A DNA stretch of 8,036 nt, taken from positions 1-8,036 of the forward strand of contig JBGPLH010000141.1 of the NCBI GenBank assembly GCA_041486365.1, written 5' to 3'. Below are positions 1 to 6,990 of this stretch, piece after piece. Numbering within the stretch: position 1 is the stretch's first letter; every line of letters starts with the position of its first letter. The notes beneath the pieces are model-generated. The model ran no database searches and was not told the DNA's origin. It saw nothing but the letters and a program-made list of their open reading frames with translations. The position numbers were made by a program, and so were the translations under genes. The DNA is from JBGPLH01 sp041486365 [NCBI: Thermodesulfobacteriota bacterium]. Its GTDB lineage: Bacteria > JAUYMQ01.

Positions 1-139
1 CGCGGCCCTCTCCGTCTCACTCCCCCGGAACCGTCTGAACTCCCCGGCGGGGGAGGAGCAATTGGCCATCTTCATGCGCGAGGCGGCGGACCGTTTGTCT
101 CGCCGCCTGGGGTTCCGGGACCCCGCAGAGGACGCCTGA
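1..139 (+). CDS. 3' end of a probable IclR-family transcriptional regulator (partial)
   Basis: The frame whose first full codon is at position 2 stays open for 45 codons and ends at TGA 137-139. The visible C-terminus starts AALSVSLPRNRL, continues through an acidic helix (EEQLAIFMREAADRLS) and ends RRLGFRDPAEDA. An AA(L/I)SVS strand followed by a helix ending in A-x-R-(L/I)-S-x-x-L-G is typical of the last strand and helix of the IclR effector-binding domain. Those regulators bind small aromatic or aliphatic acids and control catabolic genes. The DNA-binding part lies outside the window, so the family call rests on about 40 residues. It is separated from the next gene by a terminator and so is probably a different transcription unit. 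Frame and stop are secure; the family is moderately supported. Confidence 0.55.
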   Translation, partial: AALSVSLPRNRLNSPAGEEQLAIFMREAADRLSRRLGFRDPAEDA

Positions 140-160
140 TCCCCCATCTCCGACCCCCGT

Positions 161-188
161 GCCCGGGCCTTGGCCCGGGCTTTTTTTT
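161..188 (+). terminator. Rho-independent terminator of the upstream gene
   Basis: GCCCGGGC (161-168) and GCCCGGGC (173-180) are exact reverse complements and form an 8-bp all-GC stem closed by a CTTG tetraloop. Eight T residues follow directly (181-188). It lies 21 nt after the TGA of the upstream gene and insulates it from the fadR promoter that starts 16 nt later. Confidence 0.93.
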
Positions 189-204
189 CTTGTGGCATTG
201 GCCC

Positions 205-233
205 TTGACAGGCCCGGGGCCCTTGGCTACGGT
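205..233 (+). promoter_or_regulatory. Sigma70-type promoter for the fadR-acd-etfBA-ETF-QO unit
   Basis: A perfect -35 hexamer TTGACA lies at 205-210. After a 17-bp spacer comes TACGGT at 228-233, which keeps the T, A and final T of the -10 consensus. Transcription would start near 240, inside the palindrome at 239-256, the classic arrangement for repression by a TetR-family protein. The -10 box is weak, so the exact start point is inferred. Confidence 0.6.
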
Positions 234-238
234 CCGCG

Positions 239-256
239 TGAATGAATGGTCATTCA
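239..256. promoter_or_regulatory. FadR-type operator palindrome
   Basis: TGAATGA (239-245), spacer ATGG, TCATTCA (250-256) form perfect 7-bp inverted arms. Read as AATGAATG-GT-CATTCATT (241-258), the repeat also has perfect 8-bp arms. From memory, the Bacillus subtilis FadR box consensus is TGAATGAMTANTCATTCA; this site departs from it at only one specified base (G for A at 248). The site overlaps the predicted transcription start and sits 125 nt upstream of a gene encoding a Bacillus-FadR-like repressor. Likely role (inferred): FadR binds here and blocks its own operon, and long-chain acyl-CoA releases it. I found no second copy in the window. Confidence 0.82.
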
Positions 257-280
257 TTGCACTGAGGGCGGGCAATGGTG

Positions 281-305
281 GCGGCCGAGGGGGCACCCCG
301 GCCGC
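281..305 (+). other. Stable hairpin in the fadR 5' leader
   Basis: GCGGCC (281-286) pairs with GGCCGC (300-305), and GGGG (289-292) pairs with CCCC (296-299). This leaves a GA bulge and a 3-nt loop. It sits in the roughly 140-nt leader between the predicted transcription start and the fadR start codon, with no run of T after it, so it is not a simple terminator. It may affect leader stability or may be a by-product of high GC. Confidence 0.35.
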
Positions 306-381
306 ACCGTGACCCGCCAAGGCCCCAGGGCCGGCCGGGAGGTTCTCCCCGGACCGGCAGGGCGCCGGAGGTCCCCTCACG

Positions 382-1011
382 ATGGCTCCCCGCCGACTGG
401 ACAAGCGCGCGAAGATCCTTCGGTCCGCGACGAAGGTCTTTGCGCGCAATGGGTTCTACCACTCCAAGGTTTCCGAGATCGCCCGGGAAGCGGGCGTCGC
501 CGACGGGACCATCTACCTCTATTTCAAGAACAAGGAAGACATCCTTATTTCGATCTTCGAGGAGAGCATGGACGAGATCCTCCGGCTCACCCGCGAGGAG
601 ATCGGGACGCATCAGGATGCCCTCTCCAAGCTCCGCCGGTTCGTGCGCCTGCACATGACGCTCATGGAGAAGAACCCCCGCCTCGCGGAGGTGATCCAGG
701 TCGAGCTCCGGCAGAGCAGCAAGTTCATGAAGGAATACAAGAACGTGAAGTTCCTCGAATACCTCCAGTTCATCGCGGAGGTGATCGAGCAGGGGCAGCG
801 GGAGGGGCTGATTCACAAGGAGGTCTCGCCCGCGATCTTCAAGCGGATGTTGTTCGGGGCGCTGGACGAGCTGGCGCTCCAGTGGGTGCTCTCCAAGAAG
901 CGCTACTCGTTGACATCGATGGCGGATCAGGTGACGGACATCTTCGTGAACGGCATCGCGGTGAGCACCGCCGCCAATGGTGTATCGGCGACGGACGGGG
1001 TGGTCATCTAG
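382..1011 (+). CDS. fadR: FadR, TetR-family repressor of fatty acid beta-oxidation genes
   Basis: This 209-residue protein is a TetR-family repressor of the acyl-CoA-responsive FadR type. An N-terminal helix-turn-helix occupies about residues 10-55, with the recognition region VADGTIYLYFKNKEDIL at 39-55, which closely matches what I recall of Bacillus subtilis FadR. The ligand-binding half also carries FadR-like stretches: a VELRQSS segment mid-protein and an MLFGALDELALQWV segment near the C-terminus. In Bacillus, FadR represses beta-oxidation genes, including etfB-etfA, and is released by long-chain acyl-CoA. Here it is the first gene of a unit encoding an acyl-CoA dehydrogenase and its electron acceptors, with a matching operator at 239-256. 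The ATG has GGAGGT at 367-372, 9 nt upstream. It should control its own unit; acyl-CoA as effector is inferred from homology. Confidence 0.9.
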   Translation: MAPRRLDKRAKILRSATKVFARNGFYHSKVSEIAREAGVADGTIYLYFKNKEDILISIFEESMDEILRLTREEIGTHQDALSKLRRFVRLHMTLMEKNPRLAEVIQVELRQSSKFMKEYKNVKFLEYLQFIAEVIEQGQREGLIHKEVSPAIFKRMLFGALDELALQWVLSKKRYSLTSMADQVTDIFVNGIAVSTAANGVSATDGVVI

Positions 1012-1067
1012 GCGCCCGGCCCCGCGTCCCGGACCAGACCCCCCCGGGGGGAACAGAGGGAGGCAAC

Positions 1068-2213
<1,146 letters not shown>

Positions 2214-2266
2214 TCCCCGGGCCCGCGCCATCGGAACGGGCTCCTCAGGGCATGACCACCCAGCGA

Positions 2267-2284
2267 CGCGGCCCTTCGGCCGCG
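2267..2284 (+). other. Intercistronic hairpin before etfB
   Basis: CGCGGCC (2267-2273) and GGCCGCG (2278-2284) form a perfect 7-bp GC stem with a CTTC tetraloop. The stem ends 4 nt before the etfB Shine-Dalgarno GGAGG (2289-2293). No T-run follows, so it is unlikely to terminate transcription. Protection of the downstream mRNA or tuning of etfB translation is possible (inference). Confidence 0.5.
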
Positions 2285-2298
2285 CATCGGAGGCGGCG

Positions 2299-3099
2299 GT
2301 GAAGATCGTGGTGATCATCAAGCAGGTCCCGGACACGGAGACCAAGATCAAGGTCAAGGCCGACGGCTCCGGCATCGAGACGGACGGGATCAAGTACGTG
2401 GTCAGCCCCTACGACGAGTTCGCCATCGAGGAGGGGCTGCGGCTGAAGGAGAAGCTGGCCGACGACAGCACGGTGACCGTGGTGTCCGTGGGCCCCGAGC
2501 GGACGATCGAGTCGATCCGAACGGCGCTTGCCATGGGCGCGGACGACGCGATCCATGTGAACGACCCGGCCCTGGAGGGAGGCGACAGTCTGGCCACCGC
2601 GCGGGTGATGGCCAAGGCGATCAAGGACCACGGTTTCGACATCGTCTTCGCGGGAAAGCAGGCGATCGATCTCGACCAGGCGCAGGTGGGCCCGGCCGTG
2701 GCGGAGCTTCTCGACATCCCCCAGGTGAACGTCGTGGCGAAGTTCGAGCTCGCGGCGGACAAGACGAAGGCCACGGTGAGCCGGCGCATCGAGGGCGCCG
2801 ATGAACTGATCGAAGTCTCGCTCCCCGCGCTTCTGACCTGTGAGAAGGGGCTCAACGAGCCGCGGTACGCCTCGCTCCCCGGGATCATGAAGGCCAAGAA
2901 GAAGCCCGTGAAGCAGGTCGACCTGGCGGCACTGGGCTTTAACGCGTCCGAGGTGGGCGCGGCCGGGTCCCACGTCAAGATACTGAAGTGGCTCCCGCTC
3001 CCCGAACGGCAGGCCGGGAAGATCCTCAAGGGAATGGAGACGCAGGCGGCGGTGAAGGAGCTGGTGCGGCTGCTTCGCGAGGAAGCCAAGGTCATCTGA
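2299..3099 (+). CDS. etfB: Electron transfer flavoprotein, beta subunit
   Basis: This 266-residue EtfB forms a heterodimer with EtfA, accepts electrons from acyl-CoA dehydrogenases and passes them to ETF-QO. The N-terminus MKIVVIIKQVPDT is characteristic. FAGKQAIDLDQAQVGP (117-132) is the nucleotide-binding segment, which holds AMP in ordinary ETFs. RRIEGADELIEVSLPALLTC (162-181) covers the family signature. NEPRYASLPGIMKAKKKP (186-203) is the recognition loop that docks on the dehydrogenase, with Leu193 at the place of the human anchor Leu195. The start is GTG at 2299 with GGAGG 5 nt upstream. It lies 85 nt after the dehydrogenase and 46 nt before etfA. The AQVGP part of the nucleotide site differs from the mitochondrial sequence as I recall it (see findings), but the operon context supports a housekeeping ETF. 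Confidence 0.95.
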   Translation: MKIVVIIKQVPDTETKIKVKADGSGIETDGIKYVVSPYDEFAIEEGLRLKEKLADDSTVTVVSVGPERTIESIRTALAMGADDAIHVNDPALEGGDSLATARVMAKAIKDHGFDIVFAGKQAIDLDQAQVGPAVAELLDIPQVNVVAKFELAADKTKATVSRRIEGADELIEVSLPALLTCEKGLNEPRYASLPGIMKAKKKPVKQVDLAALGFNASEVGAAGSHVKILKWLPLPERQAGKILKGMETQAAVKELVRLLREEAKVI

Positions 3100-3104
3100 T
3101 CCGG

Positions 3105-3123
3105 GGCTCCCGGCGCGGGGGCC
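3105..3123 (+). other. Intercistronic hairpin before etfA
   Basis: GGCTCCC (3105-3111) pairs with GGGGGCC (3117-3123), with one G-T wobble, around a GGCGC loop. It begins 5 nt after the etfB stop and ends 9 nt before the etfA Shine-Dalgarno (AGGAG 3133-3137). No T-run follows. Function is unknown; it is the second such stem in this operon. Confidence 0.4.
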
Positions 3124-3145
3124 TGTCCTGGAAGGAGAGACGAAC

Positions 3146-4123
3146 ATGGCCAACGAAGTCCTGGTTCTCGCCGAGCAGCGCGCCGGGAACCTGAAGAAGA
3201 TCTCACTGGAGCTGATGGGTATCGGCGCCGAGCTCGCCGCGAAACTCGGCGCGGACCTCACGGCGGTGGTGATCGGCAACGGCGTGGAGGGGCTCGCCAA
3301 GGCGCTCGGCGCGGCGGGCGCCAAGAAGGTCTACGTCGGCGAGACGGGCGAGAAGTACTACAACACCGAGATCTACACGCAGGCCGTTTCCGATCTGATC
3401 AAACAGACGCAGCCGTCGGTGGTCCTGGCGGGCGCCACGGCGCTGGGCAGGGATCTCACGGCCCGCGTCGCGGCCCGGGTGGGCGCGGGGCTGGCCACGG
3501 ACTGCACGGAGCTCCGGATCGAGAACGGCAAGCTCGTGATGCGCCGTCCGGTCTATTCCGGGAAGGCGTACATCGAGCTGGAGTCGACGGCGCCCGTCGC
3601 CATCGCGAGCGTGCGTCCGAACACCTACGGCCCGGCGGCGCAGGATGCCTCCCGCTCGGCCGAGGTGGTTAAGATCGATGTGAAGGCCGTGACGCCGCGC
3701 GCGGTGGTGAAGGAGATCGTGAAGACCGCCGGCGACAAGCCGGACCTCACCGAGGCCGAGATCATCGTCTCCGGCGGGCGCGCGATGAAGGCGGCGGAGA
3801 ACTTCAAGATCCTGCACGAGATGGCGGACGTCATCGGCGCCACGGTGGGCGCCAGCCGCGCGGCGGTCGACTCCGGCTATGCTCCCCACAGCATGCAGGT
3901 GGGCCAGACGGGCAAGGTGGTGAACCCGAAGCTGTACTTCGCGGTGGGCATCTCCGGCGCGATCCAGCACCTGGCCGGGATGCGCACCTCCAAGGTGATC
4001 GTGGCGATCAACAAGGATCCCGACGCCCCGATCTTCCAGAAGGCCGACTACGGGATCGTGGACGACCTGTACACCGTCGTCCCGTTGCTCACGCAGGAGT
4101 TCAAGAAACTGCTCGCGGAGTGA
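3146..4123 (+). CDS. etfA: Electron transfer flavoprotein, alpha subunit
   Basis: This 325-residue EtfA carries the redox-active FAD of the ETF heterodimer. The N-terminal domain (about 1-190) has the ETF alpha/beta fold. The C-terminal FAD domain begins near [12 protein letters not shown] (201-212) and holds the expected contacts: Arg212, Ser237-Arg238 in [12 protein letters not shown], Thr255 in GQTGK and His275 in GAIQHLAG. These keep the same relative spacing as human Arg223, Ser248-Arg249, Thr266 and His286. [16 protein letters not shown] (263-278) running to VIVAIN is the alpha-subunit signature. The ATG follows AGGAG (3133-3137) at 8 nt. It lies 46 nt after etfB and 42 nt before the ETF-QO gene, so subunits and acceptor would be made together. 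No missing residues or breaks are seen. Confidence 0.96.
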   Translation: MANEVLVLAEQRAGNLKKISLELMGIGAELAAKLGADLTAVVIGNGVEGLAKALGAAGAKKVYVGETGEKYYNTEIYTQAVSDLIKQTQPSVVLAGATALGRDLTARVAARVGAGLATDCTELRIENGKLVMRRPVYSGKAYIELESTAPVAIASVRPNTYGPAAQDASRSAEVVKIDVKAVTPRAVVKEIVKTAGDKPDLTEAEIIVSGGRAMKAAENFKILHEMADVIGATVGASRAAVDSGYAPHSMQVGQTGKVVNPKLYFAVGISGAIQHLAGMRTSKVIVAINKDPDAPIFQKADYGIVDDLYTVVPLLTQEFKKLLAE

Positions 4124-4165
4124 CCGTCGCGGCCACGAGGCACGGGCCGGGCGCAGGAGATCGAC

Positions 4166-5860
4166 ATGGCGGACGAACGCGAAAGCATGGAAGTCGACGT
4201 CCTGATCGTGGGCGCGGGCCCGTCGGGACTGGCGACCGCCTACCACCTGAAGCAGGCGGTGAAGCGGCACGATGAGGCCGTGGAGCACGCCGGCGTCGGA
4301 ACGAAGATCGGAGATCTCTCGGTTGCCGTCATCGAGAAGGCGAGCGAGGTCGGCGCGCACATGATGTCAGGCGCCGTGATGGACCCTGTCGGGATGAACG
4401 AGCTGATGCCCGACTGGCTCTCGAAGGATCCCCCCCTCGAGAGCGTGGTGAAGAAGGAGGCGGTGTACCATCTGACGGAGAAGGGCGGGATCAAGCTGCC
4501 CGTCATCCCGCCACCGCTCCAGAACCACGGCAATTACATCATCGCCCTCTCGAAGTTCATTCGCTGGCTGGGCCCGATCGTGGAGGCGGAGGGGGTGGAT
4601 CTCTTCTGCGGCTTCCCCGGCGTGGAGGTCCTTTACGAGGGAAACCAGGTGGTGGGCGTCCGCACCGGTGACAAGGGAATCGCCCCCGACGGATCCCGGC
4701 GATCGAACTACGAGCCCGGGATCGATCTCAGGGCGAAGGTCACCGTGTTCGCGGAAGGCGTGCGCGGGAACCTCGCCAAGCCGATGATCCGCAAGCTCGG
4801 CCTCGAGGGGCGGCACCCGATGACCTTCGAGACCGGCGTCAAGGAGATCTTCGAGATGCCGGAAGGGCGCGCGGACCCCGGTTTCGTGATCCACACTTCC
4901 GGTTACCCGGCCCGCAAGGACGCCACGGGCGGATCCTTCATCTACCACCTTCAGAACAACCTGATCGCGGTGGGCTACGTCGTGTACCTCGATTACCGCG
5001 ATCCGTTCCTCGAGCCGCACACCGAGTACCAGAAGTTCAAGAACCACCCGATCGTGAAGAAGATGATCGAGGGCGGGAAGCCCGCGTTTTACGGCGCCAA
5101 GGCCCTCGCGTCGGGCGGCTACTACGCGATGCCTCAGCTCTCCTTCGACGGCGGGATGTTCGTCGGCGAGGACGCCGGGTTCCTGAACAACATGCGCCTC
5201 AAGGGAATTCACCTCGGCATCAAGAGCGGCATGCTCGCGGCCGAGACGATCGTGCAGGCCCTGGAGAAGGGTGACTTCTCCCGCGAGACCCTCAAGTCCT
5301 ATGACGCGCGCGTCGAGCGGTCCTGGGCCGGCAAGGAGATGTACCGCACCCGGAACTTCACCGCCGCGATGTCCAGGGGCTTCCCCTTCCCCGCCGCGAT
5401 CCACCTCGCGGCGCAGGAAGCCACCGGCGGCCGCGGCCTGATCGATCCGCTGCCGGTGCACGGGACGGACGCGCATTCGCTCGCGACCGTGGTCGAGTAC
5501 TACAAGGACCCGAACGCGATGCCCACGCGACCGAAGTACGACGGCAAGTGGGTGCTCGACAAGGTGAGCGACGTCTACATCTCGGGGACGATCCACGAGG
5601 AGAAGCAGCCGGCGCACCTCAAGATCGGCGACCGAAACCTCTGCCAGGAGTGCTGGACGAAGTTCCGCAGCCCCTGTAACCGCTTCTGTCCGGCGGATGT
5701 GTACGAAATGGTGATGGACGAGGGCGCGCAGAAGCGGGACCTTCAGATCCGGTTTTCAAACTGCGTGCACTGCAAGACCTGCGACATCAAGTGCCCCTAC
5801 GACAACATCACCTGGACGCCGCCGGAGGGCGGAGGCGGGCCGAACTACACGTATCAATAG
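4166..5860 (+). CDS. Electron transfer flavoprotein:quinone oxidoreductase (ETF-QO) with an eight-cysteine ferredoxin domain
   Basis: This 564-residue ETF-QO oxidises reduced ETF and reduces membrane quinone; it acts as a monotopic protein on the inner face of the cytoplasmic membrane. The N-terminal FAD domain has VLIVGAGPSGLATAYHL (12-28) and the ribose-binding acid Glu57. A second FAD contact is the region around FVGEDAGFLNNMRLKGIHLG, followed by IKSGMLAAE. The C-terminus is a fused ferredoxin domain ending in PPEGGGGPNY, as in mitochondrial ETF-QO; FixC/FixX systems keep this part as a separate FixX protein. Cys508, 533, 536 and 539 match the four known cluster ligands. Four extra cysteines (493, 496, 504, 543) would suit a second [4Fe-4S] cluster. 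No signal peptide is seen. The ATG at 4166 follows AGGAG (4155-4159) at 6 nt. It is the last gene before the terminator at 5882. Confidence 0.95.
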   Translation: MADERESMEVDVLIVGAGPSGLATAYHLKQAVKRHDEAVEHAGVGTKIGDLSVAVIEKASEVGAHMMSGAVMDPVGMNELMPDWLSKDPPLESVVKKEAVYHLTEKGGIKLPVIPPPLQNHGNYIIALSKFIRWLGPIVEAEGVDLFCGFPGVEVLYEGNQVVGVRTGDKGIAPDGSRRSNYEPGIDLRAKVTVFAEGVRGNLAKPMIRKLGLEGRHPMTFETGVKEIFEMPEGRADPGFVIHTSGYPARKDATGGSFIYHLQNNLIAVGYVVYLDYRDPFLEPHTEYQKFKNHPIVKKMIEGGKPAFYGAKALASGGYYAMPQLSFDGGMFVGEDAGFLNNMRLKGIHLGIKSGMLAAETIVQALEKGDFSRETLKSYDARVERSWAGKEMYRTRNFTAAMSRGFPFPAAIHLAAQEATGGRGLIDPLPVHGTDAHSLATVVEYYKDPNAMPTRPKYDGKWVLDKVSDVYISGTIHEEKQPAHLKIGDRNLCQECWTKFRSPCNRFCPADVYEMVMDEGAQKRDLQIRFSNCVHCKTCDIKCPYDNITWTPPEGGGGPNYTYQ

Positions 5861-5881
5861 CGAGGCTGTGCCACGGATGAT

Positions 5882-5920
5882 CGCGGGGAGGGCCGGCGAC
5901 GGTTCTCCCCGCGCGTTTTT
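5882..5920 (+). terminator. Rho-independent terminator of the beta-oxidation operon
   Basis: CGCGGGGAG (5882-5890) pairs perfectly with CTCCCCGCG (5905-5913) over 9 bp, with a 14-nt loop, followed by CG and five T residues (5916-5920). It begins 22 nt after the ETF-QO stop and separates the fad/etf unit from the hydrolase cluster. Confidence 0.85.
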
Positions 5921-5935
5921 CGGACCTGCACGACC

Positions 5936-5962
5936 TTGAAAATCCCCGGCGGCCGGTTCAAT
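5936..5962 (+). promoter_or_regulatory. Weak candidate promoter for the downstream hydrolase cluster
   Basis: TTGAAA (5936-5941) resembles a -35 box, and TTCAAT (5957-5962) matches four of six -10 positions at a short 15-bp spacing. TTGAA and TTCAA also form a small inverted repeat. The terminator just upstream means the next gene needs its own promoter somewhere in 5921-6036, but this match is poor. Confidence 0.25.
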
Positions 5963-6036
5963 CTGGCTGTGGGCGCCCCCATGAATCACCACTGCCGGGG
6001 AGGAGACTCTCGGCCCCCCGCGGAGCAGGATTCACG

Positions 6037-6957
6037 ATGAAACGCACCGATACCTATTTCATTTCCAATGGCGCCCGCTGCGCCGCCTGGATCTGGGAGC
6101 CCGACGGCCCGGGGCCGCACGCCGCCGTGCTGCTGTGCCACGGCTTCGGAGCGATCAAGGAGGCGCGCCTGGACGCCTACGGTGACCGGTTCGCCCAGGC
6201 GGGCTTCGCCGTGCTGGCCTTCGATTACCGCCACTTCGGCGGGAGCGAGGGGGAGCCGCGGCACTTCGGATCGGTGAGGCGCCAGCTCGAGGACATCGCG
6301 GCCGCGCTCGCCCATCTCCGCGCACAGCCCGAGGTCGATCCGGATCGCGTGGGGCTCTGGGGAACGTCCTTCGGCGGGGCGCACGTGCTCGTCACGGCTT
6401 CGCGCGATCCGCGCGTGGCGGCGGTGATCGCGCAGTGCCCCTTCATGGATGGATTGGACAACCTCGCGAAGACGGAGCCGACCTATGGTCTGCTCCTCCC
6501 GCCCCTGGCGCTCTACGATGTCCTGCGGCGCGCCGTCGGCGCTCAGCCCTTCTACCTTCCGATCGTCGGTCCCCCGGGTTCGATGGCGGCCATGCACGGT
6601 CCCGACGATGAGCCGGGATACCTCGCGCTCATGCCGAAGGCGCCCATTCCCTGGGAGAACCGGATCAACGCGGCCATGGTACTTCGCGCGGGTTTCTACC
6701 GTCCCGTCCGCCACGCGCCGAAAGTGCGCTGTCCGGTCCTCTTCTGCGTGTGTGACGGGGACACGGTCGTGCGACCGGAATCCTCCTTCGAGGCGGCGAG
6801 GCGGGCGCCGCGCGCGGAGGTGCGGCACTATCCGTGCGGGCACTTCGGCATCTATGTCGGGGAGCTGTTCGAGCGGGCCGTGGGCGATCAGATCGACTTC
6901 TTCACCACTCACCTCGCGAAGCCGCCGGAGGTTCGGGCCGCCCGCGCGGCCGGGTGA
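6037..6957 (+). CDS. Alpha/beta hydrolase, serine type, substrate unknown
   Basis: This 306-residue protein is an alpha/beta-hydrolase with all the fold's landmarks in order: the oxyanion-loop motif LLCHGFG (32-38), FDYRHFGGSEG (62-72), the nucleophile elbow GTSFGG (109-114) with Ser111, the likely acid Asp242 in CDGDTVV, and His269 in PCGHFGIY. About 95 residues between strand 6 and the acid (roughly 135-230) form a cap that would set the substrate. No signal peptide or membrane segment is seen, so it is probably a cytoplasmic esterase or related hydrolase. The sequence does not tell the ester, thioester or amide substrate. The ATG at 6037 has GGAGCAGGA (6022-6030) upstream. It follows the operon terminator and leads a three-gene cluster, 33 nt before the PhyH-family gene. 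The fold is certain; the reaction is not. Confidence 0.85.
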   Translation: MKRTDTYFISNGARCAAWIWEPDGPGPHAAVLLCHGFGAIKEARLDAYGDRFAQAGFAVLAFDYRHFGGSEGEPRHFGSVRRQLEDIAAALAHLRAQPEVDPDRVGLWGTSFGGAHVLVTASRDPRVAAVIAQCPFMDGLDNLAKTEPTYGLLLPPLALYDVLRRAVGAQPFYLPIVGPPGSMAAMHGPDDEPGYLALMPKAPIPWENRINAAMVLRAGFYRPVRHAPKVRCPVLFCVCDGDTVVRPESSFEAARRAPRAEVRHYPCGHFGIYVGELFERAVGDQIDFFTTHLAKPPEVRAARAAG

Positions 6958-6990
6958 TCCCTCACCGCTCATGCCGGAGGAGATTCGTTC

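Noticed and set aside
1039-1051. C7G6 run between fadR and the dehydrogenase as a possible terminator
   Set aside because: The palindrome has no loop, so only a short stem could form, and no T-run follows. The dehydrogenase is more likely co-transcribed with fadR.
246-1067. Upstream extension of the acyl-CoA dehydrogenase frame back to an ATG at 246
   Set aside because: It overlaps fadR in another frame, its translation is low-complexity Arg/Gly/Pro-rich, and the true start at 1068 has a Shine-Dalgarno and matches the family N-terminus.
4124-4165. Possible hairpin between etfA and the ETF-QO gene
   Set aside because: Only about 5 bp can pair around a loop of roughly 10 nt, much weaker than the stems before etfB and etfA.
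4166-5860. FixC-like reading of the ETF-QO gene (nitrogen-fixation electron bifurcation)
   Set aside because: The ferredoxin part is fused as in ETF-QO, no fixX gene is present, and the neighbours are a dehydrogenase and FadR, not nitrogen-fixation genes.
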